Below the pieces are notes generated by a model. It had not been told where the DNA came from. It made no database searches and saw only the letters and a program-made list of their open reading frames with translations. From Halarcobacter ebronensis (GTDB lineage: Bacteria > Campylobacterota > Campylobacteria > Campylobacterales > Arcobacteraceae): DNA of 64,000 nucleotides. Location of the stretch: positions 558,001-622,000 of the forward strand of contig NZ_CP053836.1 in assembly GCF_013201825.1 (NCBI RefSeq). Reading direction: 5' to 3'. Numbering within the stretch: position 1 is the first letter of the stretch; each line of letters begins with the position of its first letter. Both the position numbers and the translations under genes were made by a program. Shown here piece after piece: positions 17,526-27,082 of this stretch.

Positions 17526-19316
17526 ATGTGTGGGATTATAGGTTTTTCTTCACTAAGAAATAATTCACAAGAGATACTAAAAAATATTTTGGACGGGATT
17601 AGGCATCGTGGACCAGATAACAAAAGTTTTAAATTCTATAATAAAGTAGGTTTAGGGCATGTAAGGCTTTCTATAATAGATTTACATCAAGAATCTAATC
17701 AACCTATGTCAAGTTTTGATAAAAGATATACAATTATTTATAATGGAGAAATTTATAATTATAAAGAGATTAAACACGAATTAGAGTTGTTAGGTTATAA
17801 TTTTATAACAAATGGAGATACAGAAGTTATTTTAAATGGCTTTATTGAATTTAAAGAGAAAATTGTTGAAAAATTGAGTGGAATGTTTGCCTTTTCTATT
17901 TATGATAATATTGAAAATATATTTTTCCTTGCAAGAGATAGGTATGGAATAAAACCACTTTTCTTTTATAATGAGAATGAAGACTTTTGGTTTTGTTCAG
18001 AGGTTAAGCCACTCGAAAAATATATTTCCGATGAGAAAAGTTTGGAATCTTCTGTTTTGTTCCTTTTACTAGGATCTTTACCTCCTAAAATAACTATTAA
18101 TAAGTATATTCAAAAATTTCCTTCAGGGCATTATGCTTGGTACAAAAAAAATAATTTAATATTGGAGCAATATTATAATATTGAATATCAACCTAAGATA
18201 AAAGACAGTTATAAAAATATTATTGCAAATATACATGACCTTACAACAAATGCAGTAAAGAATAATTTAGTAAGTGATACTCCGGTAGGAACATTTTTGT
18301 CTGGAGGTTTAGATTCTTCTATAATTACTGCAATTGCATCAAGATACGTTACAAAGTTAAAAACTGTTTCAGTTTCATTTGAAGATAAAATTTTTTCTGA
18401 AGATTATTATCAAAAACTTGTAGTAGACAAATTCAAAACCGAACATTATGATTATCATATTACAAAAGAAATTTTTCAATTAGAATTTCTACAATATTTA
18501 GAAATTTTGGATCAGCCAAATATGGATGGTTTTAATACATATTTAGCATCAAAAATGGCTAGAAAAGCAGGATTAAAATCTATTTTAGCAGGGCAAGGTG
18601 CAGATGAAATTTTTTATAGTTATGATACATTTTTAAATGCAAAAAAACTTCGAGAAAATAAAAGCCCTCTTTATGGGATATTTTTATTACGAAAATTTAA
18701 AGAATTAATAAGATCAAAAAAAATACCTAAAGATATATCATTGTATTTAAAAAATATTGATTTAAGTTTATATTTACCGGGCAAGCAAATTTTTACCCCT
18801 TCACAAATTGCAAATATATTAAACCTTAAAATTGAAAAAGTATTATTAATAATATTAAATTGTTTTATGAAATTTGATAGCTCAAATATCCTTGCGTATG
18901 ATGATAAAGTATCTTATTATGAAGTTAAACTCTATTTAGAAAATCAACTTTTAGCCAAAGATGATATGAGTAGCATGGCAAACTCTTTAGAAATTAGAAT
19001 ACCTTTTTTAGATACGAATTTAGTTGATTATGTAACAAAAATAGAGCCTTCTATAAAATATGATAAAAAAGTATCAAAAGTATTGTTAGCAAAAGCATTT
19101 GAAAAAGAACTTCCTTCTGAAATTATATATAGAGATAAAAAAGGCTTTAGTATACCTTATGGGGAATGGCTTGAAACTATTGTTAATGATATAGGATTTA
19201 ATGAAAATATTTATATTAATTTATTTCTTAATAAAAAAATAGGATGGACAAAATTTATTACACTAGTAATGCTAAAAAAGTTTAATAGCAATATTGAGTT
19301 AAGTGGGGAAATATGA
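17526..19316 (+). CDS. asnB: Asparagine synthetase-type amidotransferase (AsnB)
   Basis: Glutamine-hydrolysing amidotransferase. It starts with MCGIIGFSS, so Cys2 becomes the N-terminal nucleophile of the class II glutaminase, and RHRGPD and YNGEIYN are conserved. The synthetase half carries the ATP pyrophosphatase loop SGGLDSS at residues 259-265. Length 596 is typical. Enzymes of this family in polysaccharide loci, such as WbpS of Pseudomonas and WbtH of Francisella, amidate uronic acid residues; here the TviB-like and uronate enzymes upstream provide suitable substrates. Free asparagine synthesis remains possible, but the position within the locus argues against it. It overlaps the next gene by 4 bases. 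Confidence 0.85.
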   Translation: MCGIIGFSSLRNNSQEILKNILDGIRHRGPDNKSFKFYNKVGLGHVRLSIIDLHQESNQPMSSFDKRYTIIYNGEIYNYKEIKHELELLGYNFITNGDTEVILNGFIEFKEKIVEKLSGMFAFSIYDNIENIFFLARDRYGIKPLFFYNENEDFWFCSEVKPLEKYISDEKSLESSVLFLLLGSLPPKITINKYIQKFPSGHYAWYKKNNLILEQYYNIEYQPKIKDSYKNIIANIHDLTTNAVKNNLVSDTPVGTFLSGGLDSSIITAIASRYVTKLKTVSVSFEDKIFSEDYYQKLVVDKFKTEHYDYHITKEIFQLEFLQYLEILDQPNMDGFNTYLASKMARKAGLKSILAGQGADEIFYSYDTFLNAKKLRENKSPLYGIFLLRKFKELIRSKKIPKDISLYLKNIDLSLYLPGKQIFTPSQIANILNLKIEKVLLIILNCFMKFDSSNILAYDDKVSYYEVKLYLENQLLAKDDMSSMANSLEIRIPFLDTNLVDYVTKIEPSIKYDKKVSKVLLAKAFEKELPSEIIYRDKKGFSIPYGEWLETIVNDIGFNENIYINLFLNKKIGWTKFITLVMLKKFNSNIELSGEI

Positions 19317-20833
19317 ATAGATATTTAGATATAAACTCTTTAATAGTGTTAAATTATTTTGAAAACAATGATAGGTTAACTTGGCATATAAGTCATAAAA
19401 AGTATGATGAATTTGCACAAGATATTTATAAGTGGTTATACGAAATAGATTTAGATGATAAAGAATTTGAGCTTTTTAATATTTCATCACCTATAATATA
19501 TCAATCTTTATCTACATATTTAACACATGTTTATGATTATATAATATTGGAGGAGAAAAGAGAGCATATATTTTACTCTCAAGATAGTAGTATTTATATA
19601 GATAAAATCTGGAAGAAACAAGTTATTGATAGTATATTTTCAATCGAATTAGAGAAAAAAAGATTTAAAAGAAGTAAAATCAAATCTTTGTATTCTTTTT
19701 TAATTAAATATATTCCAAAAAATTTTTTTGATGCAATAATTATTTCTAAAAATCAATTAGTTACGGAGTTTGTAAATAAAAGTAATTTAAAGACTATATA
19801 TCTGTCTCCTAGTTATTATTTTAAAATAAATACAAATAGAAGTTATTTTACAGATAAAATAGCTAAAAAGTTGGCAAATAATTTAATAGAAAAAATAGAA
19901 AATGAATATTTTAAACTATTTGAAGATCATAAAGCATCAATAGAATTTATAATAAATACTCTTTTATCAAGAGCACATAATGATTTAAAAAGTTATAATG
20001 GATTCTTAAAAAGTGCAAAAAATGTAATTACTGGAACAGGGAACAATTACTATAACAGGCTATTATCGACAATCGCTAAAAAAGAAAATTGTAAAGTTTC
20101 TCGTTTTTACCACGGTGGAGACAGGTGCTTTTTTAATGATCCTTGGTACTGGGAAAGTGAATTTTTTCAAACAGATTATTTTTATACATATGGTAAAAAG
20201 TGGGGAAATTTTGCAAAGAATAAAGTCTATGAATTAAATAAAAATATTGATGTGATATCTTTGGGATCTAAATACCATACTAAAATATATAATAAATATT
20301 TTGGTAAGAAAATAGGGAATAGAAAAAGGATACTATATATTCCAAACTCTTTTGTTGGGGAATTAAGACAGTTTCCTTATGCTAAAATTATTGACCCCTT
20401 ATTATTTGATTGGCAAAAATATTTAATTGATATGTTGCAAAAAAATGGTTTTGATGTAATATATAAAAAACATCCAAAAGGCTTTTTTCAAGAGGAAAAT
20501 ATTTTAGGGAAAATAGCAAAGCATGAATCTACTAATCTTATGATAGAAGCTTTAAGTGAAGCAGATATTGTTATTTGTGATATGGCTGGGAGTGCATTTG
20601 TTGAGTCATTATGTGCAGGGAAAGATATAATTCTTATAGATACACTACAACGTCCATTTGATATAAAGAATAAAAGAAATCTACAAAAAGCAGTAAAAAT
20701 AGTAGAAGGATATTGGGAAGATAATATATTAAAAGTAGATGAGAAAATATTAATAGAGACAATAAATTTTTTTAATATTGAAGATAATGACAAAGATGAT
20801 ATTATAAAAGAATACTACATTAATAAGGATTAA
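19313..20833 (+). CDS. Probable GT-B glycosyl- or phosphotransferase of the polysaccharide locus
   Basis: No confident family. The 506-residue protein has no membrane segments. The C-terminal half looks like the donor domain of GT-B enzymes such as polysialyltransferases, KpsC/S and CDP-glycerol phosphotransferases: FYHGGDRCFF near residue 264, a RILYIPNS strand, the KKHPKG motif near residue 385 (an HP motif), then VICDMAGSAFVES near residue 422. The HP motif is shared with several bacterial sialyl- and KDO transferases, so a nonulosonate transferase is a fair guess, not a demonstrated function. The N-terminal 230 residues are lysine- and tyrosine-rich and unlike anything I recognise. Confidence 0.5.
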   Translation: MNRYLDINSLIVLNYFENNDRLTWHISHKKYDEFAQDIYKWLYEIDLDDKEFELFNISSPIIYQSLSTYLTHVYDYIILEEKREHIFYSQDSSIYIDKIWKKQVIDSIFSIELEKKRFKRSKIKSLYSFLIKYIPKNFFDAIIISKNQLVTEFVNKSNLKTIYLSPSYYFKINTNRSYFTDKIAKKLANNLIEKIENEYFKLFEDHKASIEFIINTLLSRAHNDLKSYNGFLKSAKNVITGTGNNYYNRLLSTIAKKENCKVSRFYHGGDRCFFNDPWYWESEFFQTDYFYTYGKKWGNFAKNKVYELNKNIDVISLGSKYHTKIYNKYFGKKIGNRKRILYIPNSFVGELRQFPYAKIIDPLLFDWQKYLIDMLQKNGFDVIYKKHPKGFFQEENILGKIAKHESTNLMIEALSEADIVICDMAGSAFVESLCAGKDIILIDTLQRPFDIKNKRNLQKAVKIVEGYWEDNILKVDEKILIETINFFNIEDNDKDDIIKEYYINKD

Positions 20834-20837
20834 AGTG

Positions 20838-21608
20838 ATGAAAGTATTATTATTAGCAGGTGGTTTTGGAACACGTCTTAGTGAAGAAACAGATTTAAAG
20901 CCAAAACCAATGGTAGAAATTGGTAGTAAACCAATTATTTGGCATATAATGAAAATATACTCAAAATATGGATTTAATGAATTTGTTGTTTTACTTGGGT
21001 ATAAAGGGTATCTTATAAAAGAATATTTTGCTAACTATTTTCTTCATCAAAGGGATATTACAATTAATATGAAAAATGGAAATATTGAAGTATTGAATAA
21101 TACTAGTGAACCTTGGAAAATAACTCTTTTGGATACAGGTATAAATAGTATGACTGGTGGAAGGGTAAAAAGAGCAAAAGAGTTTGTTGGGGATGAACCT
21201 TTTATGTTAACTTATGGTGATGGTGTAAGTGATATAAATATTTTAAAACTTTTGGAATTTCATAAATCACATGGTAAATTAATTACAATGACTTCTGCCC
21301 AACCTGATGGTAGATTTGGTGCACTAGAAATGACCGAGGATAATCAAGTTAAAAGTTTTCATGAAAAACCAAAAGGGGATAGACATTGGGTAAATGCTGG
21401 ATTTTTTGTATGTGAGCCTAAAGTATTTGATTACATAGAAAATGACTTAACTACATTTGAACAGGAACCACTTAAAAATTTAGCATTGGATGGAGAAATG
21501 TTTACTTATAAGCATAAAGGTTTCTGGAAACCAATGGATACATTAAAAGATAAAAATGATTTAAATGAATTATGGGAAAGTGGTAAGGCTCCATGGAAAA
21601 CTTGGTAA
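20838..21608 (+). CDS. rfbF: Glucose-1-phosphate cytidylyltransferase
   Basis: Makes CDP-glucose from glucose-1-phosphate and CTP, the first step of CDP-6-deoxy and 3,6-dideoxyhexose synthesis. The N-terminus LLLAGGFGTRLSEET is the nucleotidyltransferase signature, followed by KPKPMVEIG and the TYGDGVSDI metal site, then the HEKPKGDRHWVNAGFF block. At 256 residues it is full length. I chose ATG 20838 over the GTG three bases before it because AAGGA at 20825-20829 is 8 bases upstream. It overlaps rfbG by 16 bases. Confidence 0.93.
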   Translation: MKVLLLAGGFGTRLSEETDLKPKPMVEIGSKPIIWHIMKIYSKYGFNEFVVLLGYKGYLIKEYFANYFLHQRDITINMKNGNIEVLNNTSEPWKITLLDTGINSMTGGRVKRAKEFVGDEPFMLTYGDGVSDINILKLLEFHKSHGKLITMTSAQPDGRFGALEMTEDNQVKSFHEKPKGDRHWVNAGFFVCEPKVFDYIENDLTTFEQEPLKNLALDGEMFTYKHKGFWKPMDTLKDKNDLNELWESGKAPWKTW

Positions 21609-22708
21609 TAGAAAATTTATTTTCTAAAATATATAAAGACAAAACTGTATTGGTTACAGGACATACGGGATTTAAAGGCTCTTGGCTCAGTTTTTGGCTT
21701 CATAAAATGGGAGCAAAAGTTATTGGATACTCATTAGAAACACCAACAAATCCAAGTCATATAGAACTATTGGCTTTAGATATTATTTCAATTATTGGAG
21801 ATATTAGAGATTTAGATAAGCTAAATGAAGTTTTTGATGAGTATAAACCAGATATTGTATTTCATCTTGCAGCTCAACCACTCGTAAGACTATCTTATGA
21901 AAATCCAATTGAAACTTATGAGACAAATGTAATAGGAACACTGAAAGTTTTTGAAGCTTGTAGAAAACATAATCTAAAGGTTATTGTAAATATAACAAGT
22001 GACAAAGCCTATGAAAATAAAGAATGGATATGGGGATATAGAGAAAATGACCCAATGGGGGGATATGACCCTTATAGTTCATCTAAAGGATGTGCTGATT
22101 TATTAGCATCATCATATAGAAATTCATACTTTAATTTAAAAGAATATAAGAAAACTCATAATACATTACTTGCAACATGTCGAGCAGGAAATGTTATAGG
22201 TGGTGGAGATTGGGCTAAAGATAGACTTATTACTGATATTATGGTTTCAGTTAGTCTTAATAAAAAAGTAAGTATACGAAATCCATATGCTACGAGACCA
22301 TGGGAACATGTATTAGAACCTTTAAGTGGATATTTACATATTGGTCAAAAGCTTTTAGAAGAAAAAAAAGAGTTTGCCCAAGCTTGGAATTTTGGACCAA
22401 GTGATGAAGGAAGTATTACTGTTGAAGAAGTAGTAAAAAATGTAAAGAAACATTGGAATAAAATAGATTATGAGATAAATAAAGATTCAAATCAATTTCA
22501 TGAAGCAAAATTACTTAAACTTGATTGTTCAAAAGCTCATATAAAACTTAAATGGAAAGATGTGTGGGATAGTGATACTACCTTTGAAAAAACTGTAAAA
22601 TGGTATAAAGCATACTATGAAGAAGATAAAAAAGTTTTAACCCAAAAAGATTTAGAAAGTTATATTACTGATGCAAAAGCTAAAAATATTGAATGGGCTA
22701 TTAAATAA
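21593..22708 (+). CDS. rfbG: CDP-glucose 4,6-dehydratase
   Basis: Converts CDP-glucose to CDP-4-keto-6-deoxyglucose. Extended SDR with VTGHTGFKGSWLS for NAD, FHLAAQPLVRLSYENP, NITSDKAYEN with the Thr/Ser-Asp-Lys catalytic group, DPYSSSKGCAD (Tyr and Lys), and CRAGNVIGGGDWA, all characteristic of RfbG. Length 371 is normal. It lies between rfbF and the reductase gene with no gap, as in Salmonella and Yersinia dideoxyhexose clusters. Confidence 0.93.
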   Translation: MENLVIENLFSKIYKDKTVLVTGHTGFKGSWLSFWLHKMGAKVIGYSLETPTNPSHIELLALDIISIIGDIRDLDKLNEVFDEYKPDIVFHLAAQPLVRLSYENPIETYETNVIGTLKVFEACRKHNLKVIVNITSDKAYENKEWIWGYRENDPMGGYDPYSSSKGCADLLASSYRNSYFNLKEYKKTHNTLLATCRAGNVIGGGDWAKDRLITDIMVSVSLNKKVSIRNPYATRPWEHVLEPLSGYLHIGQKLLEEKKEFAQAWNFGPSDEGSITVEEVVKNVKKHWNKIDYEINKDSNQFHEAKLLKLDCSKAHIKLKWKDVWDSDTTFEKTVKWYKAYYEEDKKVLTQKDLESYITDAKAKNIEWAIK

Positions 22709-23581
22709 ATGACCATATTATTGAGTGGTTCAACAGGATTTTTAGGAAGCTATCTTCTTAAATTATTTATAAGAGATGGTTATAAGGTAATTGCTTTAAA
22801 AAGAAGTACTTCAAATATTTCTAGAATTGACAAATTTTTGAACAGTATAGTAATTTATGATATTGATAAAATAGAATTATCACAAATATTTAAAAATCAC
22901 AAAATTAATATAGTTGTTAATACAGTTATAAATTATGGTAGAAAAGATAATAAATTAACATCTGTTTTAGATACAAATTTAATGTTTAATTTGAATCTTT
23001 TGGAAGTATCGATTGCATCAAATATAAAAGCATTTGTAAATGCAGATACACTACTTGATAGGAGAATAAATGCATATGCTCTTTCAAAAGCCCAATTTGT
23101 AGATTGGATGAAATTTCTATCAAATAAAAATACAAAAATGATAAATATAAAAATAGAACATATGTATGGACTTGAAGATGATGAAAATAAATTTATTTAT
23201 TGGTTGGTTAATAAATTAGAGCAAAATGTAGAAAAAATTGATTTAACATCAGGAGTTCAAAAAAGAGATTTTATTTATATTGATGATATTGTTAATGCAT
23301 ATAAAATTATTATTGGAAATATCGATAAATTCTCAAATTATGAGGAGTTTGAACTTGGAAGTGGACATAGTATTGAAGTTAAAAAATTTGTTAAAAAGAT
23401 TTATGAAGAAATTTATAATAAACAAGTTTTAAATACTAAGTTAAATTTTGGAGTAATTCCTTATAGAGATAATGAAAATATGAATATAGAAGTAAATCTT
23501 GATAAAATTTTAAATTTAGGATGGAAACCAAAAGTTTTTTTTGAAGAGGGAATAAAAAGAATAATTGAAGGGAAAAGTTGA
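22709..23581 (+). CDS. CDP-abequose synthase-like reductase (RfbJ type)
   Basis: NAD(P)H-dependent SDR, predicted to reduce the 4-keto group of a CDP-3,6-dideoxy-4-keto sugar. It has GSTGFLGSYLL at the N-terminus, the catalytic YALSKAQ, IEHMYG, ENKFIYWL and KRDFIYIDDIVNAY. The order and wording of the last blocks resemble Salmonella RfbJ (CDP-abequose synthase) more than RfbS or TyvE. At 290 residues it is the right size. Placement between rfbG and rfbH supports the role. The exact product, abequose or another isomer, cannot be read from sequence. Confidence 0.75.
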   Translation: MTILLSGSTGFLGSYLLKLFIRDGYKVIALKRSTSNISRIDKFLNSIVIYDIDKIELSQIFKNHKINIVVNTVINYGRKDNKLTSVLDTNLMFNLNLLEVSIASNIKAFVNADTLLDRRINAYALSKAQFVDWMKFLSNKNTKMINIKIEHMYGLEDDENKFIYWLVNKLEQNVEKIDLTSGVQKRDFIYIDDIVNAYKIIIGNIDKFSNYEEFELGSGHSIEVKKFVKKIYEEIYNKQVLNTKLNFGVIPYRDNENMNIEVNLDKILNLGWKPKVFFEEGIKRIIEGKS

Positions 23582-24912
23582 TGACAAAGCAAGAGCAATT
23601 GAAGCAAGAAATTTTACAAAAAACAAAAGAATATTATGAGTTAGTTCATAAACCACTGCAAGATAAAAAGTTTATTGAAGGTGAATCTAGAGTTAACTAT
23701 GCGGGCAGAGTTTTTGACGAAAAGGAAATGCAATATTTAATAGATAGTTCATTAGATTTTTGGCTTACATATGGAGATTATTCTAAAAAATTTGAAAAAG
23801 ATCTTGCGAAGTTTTTAAATGTACGATGGGCATTTTTAGTGAACTCTGGAAGTAGTGCAAACTTACTTGCCTTTTATGCTTTGACTTCACCACTTTTAAA
23901 AGAGCGACAAGTTAAAAGAGGTGATGAGGTTATTACTGTAGCTGCTGGATTTCCTACTACTGTAGCTCCTATCGTGCAGTATGGAGCAGTTCCAGTGTTT
24001 GTTGATATGGAATTAACTTGTGCAAATATAGATGTAAATGAACTTGAAAAAGCGTTAAGTCCTAAAACAAAAGTTGTTATGATAGCTCATACTCTAGGAA
24101 ATCCTTTTAATATTAAGGTTGTAAAAGAGTTCTGCGATAAACACAACTTATGGTTGATTGAAGATAATTGTGATGCTCTTGGTTCAACATATGATGGAAA
24201 ATTAACAGGAACATGGGGAGATATTGGTACAAGCTCTTTTTATCCTCCTCATCACATGACAATGGGTGAAGGGGGTGCAACATATACAGATAATCCACTT
24301 CTTAAAAAAATTATGCTTTCATTAAGAGACTGGGGGAGAGATTGTTGGTGTGAAAGTGGAATTGATAATACTTGTGGAAAAAGATTTAAACAAGAATTTG
24401 GCAAATTACCCAAAGGATATGATCATAAATATGTTTATTCCCATTTTGGATTTAATTTAAAAGTCTCTGATATGCAAGCTGCTGTTGGTGTTGCACAACT
24501 AGAAAAATTCCCAACTTTTGTGGAAAAAAGAAAAGAGAATCAAAAGAAATTATATAGTGAGCTCAAAGACCTTAAAGAACTTCAACTTGTAGAAATTCAG
24601 CCAAATTCAGATCCTAGCTGGTTTGGATTTATGATGACACTTACAGATGAAGCAAAATTTACAAGAAATGAGATAGTTGAATACCTAGAAAATAATAACA
24701 TCCAAACAAGAAATCTATTTGCAGGGAATATGACAAAACATCCTATGTTTGATAGTATGGTTTTAAATACTGATTATAGAGTAGTTGGGAATTTAAAAGT
24801 AACAGATAAAATTATGAATGATAGTTTTTGGATAGGTTTGTATCCTGGTATGGGTGATGATGCAATTAACTATATGATTAAAAAAATTAGAGAATTTGTG
24901 GAAAGTAAATAA
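23581..24912 (+). CDS. rfbH: CDP-4-keto-6-deoxyglucose 3-dehydrase (E1)
   Basis: PMP- and iron-sulfur-dependent enzyme that removes the C3 hydroxyl to give 3,6-dideoxyhexoses. It has the aminotransferase fold, but the usual lysine is replaced by His224-His225 in YPPHHMTMG, the hallmark of E1, and the [2Fe-2S] cysteines Cys255, Cys257 and Cys265 are visible. I chose ATG 23581, which overlaps the previous stop as TGATG and follows GAAGGG. The reductase partner E3 (RfbI/AscD) is not encoded next to it, so electrons may come from another ferredoxin reductase. Confidence 0.92.
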   Translation: MTKQEQLKQEILQKTKEYYELVHKPLQDKKFIEGESRVNYAGRVFDEKEMQYLIDSSLDFWLTYGDYSKKFEKDLAKFLNVRWAFLVNSGSSANLLAFYALTSPLLKERQVKRGDEVITVAAGFPTTVAPIVQYGAVPVFVDMELTCANIDVNELEKALSPKTKVVMIAHTLGNPFNIKVVKEFCDKHNLWLIEDNCDALGSTYDGKLTGTWGDIGTSSFYPPHHMTMGEGGATYTDNPLLKKIMLSLRDWGRDCWCESGIDNTCGKRFKQEFGKLPKGYDHKYVYSHFGFNLKVSDMQAAVGVAQLEKFPTFVEKRKENQKKLYSELKDLKELQLVEIQPNSDPSWFGFMMTLTDEAKFTRNEIVEYLENNNIQTRNLFAGNMTKHPMFDSMVLNTDYRVVGNLKVTDKIMNDSFWIGLYPGMGDDAINYMIKKIREFVESK

Positions 24913-26166
24913 ATGACTGTAATTTTAGGTGCTGGAATTTCTGGTATATCAGCCAGTTATCATTTAAATCAAAAAGGTATAGAAAACATAGTTTTTGAAA
25001 AAGATGATGACTGGGGTGGACTATGTGGAAATTTTGGAATAGATGGCTTTAGATTTGATAAAGCAATACATTTATCTTTTACAAGTGATGAGTATGTGAA
25101 AGAATTGTTTTCAAAATCTACTGAATATATTACTCATAATCCACTAGCATATAACTATTATAAGGGGAGTTGGCTAAAGCACCCTGCTCAGAATAATTTA
25201 GAACCATTAAGTTTAAATGAAAAAATTAAAATAATAAGTGATTTTGTAGAAAATTCAAATAAAAAATGCAATATAGAAAATTATGAAGAGTGGTTAAGGG
25301 CTCAATATGGTAACTATTTTAGTGAGAAATTTCCTTTAGAATATACTAAAAAGTATTGGACATTAGAAGCAAAGGAATTGAGTATTTCATGGGTTGGAAA
25401 TAGAATGTATCAGCCAAATATAAAAGAAGTTTTAAGAGGTGCATTTGAAAAACAAACGCCAAATACATATTATGCAAATGAAATGCGATATCCTGTAAAA
25501 GGCGGTTATAAATCTTTTTTAAACTTTATGAGAAAAGATTGTGATATTAGATTAAATAAAAAAGTAATTAAGATTGATTCTATAAATAAAATTGTCTATT
25601 TTGAAGATAAAACTAGTCAAAGCTATAGTGAATTAATATCTAGTATTCCATTGCCAGAATATAAAAATTTAATCAAAGATATGCCAACTATAGTAAAAAA
25701 TGCATGTGAAAAATTAAAATACACAAGTATAGCTTTAGTTTCTATTGGTTTAAGAAAACCTAATATCCCGAAATACCTGTGGTTTTATATCTATGATGAA
25801 GATATCTTAGCATCTAGATGTTATAGTCCTAGTATAAAATCTTCAAATAATGTACCAGTTGGATGTAGCTCTTTTCAATTTGAGATTTATTTCTCAAAAG
25901 ATAAAACTTTAAATTTATCTAATAATGAATTAATTGATCATATTATAGAAAAATCCGAAAAAATGAATATTTTTAATAAAGAAGATATATTTGTGAAAGA
26001 TTGTAAAATTTTAAAATATGGAAATGTTATTTTCTACCACTATATGGAAGATGATAGAAAATTAGTTTTGGACTACTTAAAAAAATTAAATATAAAAACA
26101 GTTGGTCGTTTTGGAAAATGGGAATATCTATGGAGTGATCAAAGTTTAAGGAGTGGATGTGAATAG
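24913..26166 (+). CDS. FAD-dependent amine-oxidase-like oxidoreductase
   Basis: Flavoprotein with the dinucleotide fold VILGAGISGISASYHL at residues 3-18, then FEKDDDWGGLCGN, as in the protoporphyrinogen oxidase and UDP-galactopyranose mutase-like superfamily. The C-terminal GRFGKWEYLWSDQS is the second FAD-binding segment. Length 417 is normal for the surface-polysaccharide subgroup. Its substrate is unknown: it could be a lipid-linked or nucleotide sugar, and a UDP-galactopyranose mutase role is possible but not indicated by specific residues. It starts on the first base after rfbH and overlaps the next gene by about 8 bases. Confidence 0.72.
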   Translation: MTVILGAGISGISASYHLNQKGIENIVFEKDDDWGGLCGNFGIDGFRFDKAIHLSFTSDEYVKELFSKSTEYITHNPLAYNYYKGSWLKHPAQNNLEPLSLNEKIKIISDFVENSNKKCNIENYEEWLRAQYGNYFSEKFPLEYTKKYWTLEAKELSISWVGNRMYQPNIKEVLRGAFEKQTPNTYYANEMRYPVKGGYKSFLNFMRKDCDIRLNKKVIKIDSINKIVYFEDKTSQSYSELISSIPLPEYKNLIKDMPTIVKNACEKLKYTSIALVSIGLRKPNIPKYLWFYIYDEDILASRCYSPSIKSSNNVPVGCSSFQFEIYFSKDKTLNLSNNELIDHIIEKSEKMNIFNKEDIFVKDCKILKYGNVIFYHYMEDDRKLVLDYLKKLNIKTVGRFGKWEYLWSDQSLRSGCE

Positions 26167-27082
26167 TGATTCTAAAGTATCAATTTTAATACCGACAAGA
26201 AATAGAACGGATTTATTTAAAAGTAGTTTAGAATCTATACTTAATCAAACATATAAAAATATTGAAATTATAATATCTGATAATTATCCTGATAGTATAG
26301 ATACTGAAGAGTATATTAAAAATATTAAAGATAAAAGAATTATATATATTAAACAAAAAGAATTAATACCTATGGAAGATCATTGGAATTTTTTAATTAA
26401 ACAAGCAACAGGAGAGTATATTTGCATTTATCATGATGATGATATTTATTCTAAAGATATTGTAGAAACTTCATTAAAATATTTTTTAGAAAAAGATAAT
26501 GTTTTGATGTGTCATGTCCTTACAAAACATTTTAGTAATGATATTAATCAAGGGTCAAAAGTTAAGATATTACATACAAAAGATTATATATCAAATATTG
26601 AATACCTTCAATATTGTATTAAAAATAAGCCAAGTATAGTTTGTTCAAGTGTTATGTATCCAAGATGGGTATTTAATAAGTATAAATTTAAAAATGAATA
26701 TAAATCTTTTGATTATCATTTATGGTTTGAACTTTTACAAAATAAAGGATATATTGCTTATAATACTGATTCTTTAATGTATTATAGGAAACATGCTAAT
26801 AATACTTTTAAAAAATTTGATATTTTTAATGTTCAAAAAGAGTATTGTGAAATGTTTGAAAAATGTTTAAGTGATGAGAATAGAAAATTATTATCTTATC
26901 CCACAAATTACATACAAAATTATATTATTGAAAATCTTATTTCTCAAGAATTAGGAATAAAAAGAATGTTAAACCCATATTATACAATAAGATTTTATAA
27001 AAAATTAATTAGCTATAAATTTGAGGTTTCAATAACACATTTTTTTAAAGTTTTATTTCAGAGGTTTAAAAAACGGTGTTGA
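26159..27082 (+). CDS. Glycosyltransferase family 2
   Basis: GT-A fold inverting glycosyltransferase. VSILIPTRNRTDLF, SILNQTYKNIEIIISD and the DXD-like IYHDDDIYS near residue 98 define the family; WFELLQNKGY is the later acceptor-side region. No membrane helices are seen. The GTG at 26159 is preferred as start because AAGGAG lies 5 bases upstream (26148-26153), whereas the GTG at 26153 overlaps that ribosome-binding site. Linkage is unknown. Confidence 0.85.
   Translation: MNSDSKVSILIPTRNRTDLFKSSLESILNQTYKNIEIIISDNYPDSIDTEEYIKNIKDKRIIYIKQKELIPMEDHWNFLIKQATGEYICIYHDDDIYSKDIVETSLKYFLEKDNVLMCHVLTKHFSNDINQGSKVKILHTKDYISNIEYLQYCIKNKPSIVCSSVMYPRWVFNKYKFKNEYKSFDYHLWFELLQNKGYIAYNTDSLMYYRKHANNTFKKFDIFNVQKEYCEMFEKCLSDENRKLLSYPTNYIQNYIIENLISQELGIKRMLNPYYTIRFYKKLISYKFEVSITHFFKVLFQRFKKRC

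Noticed and set aside
17129-17623. Long open frame on the minus strand opposite a GT4 and the asnB start
   Set aside because: It is antisense to two well-supported genes and has no recognisable domain; a by-product of AT-rich codon use.
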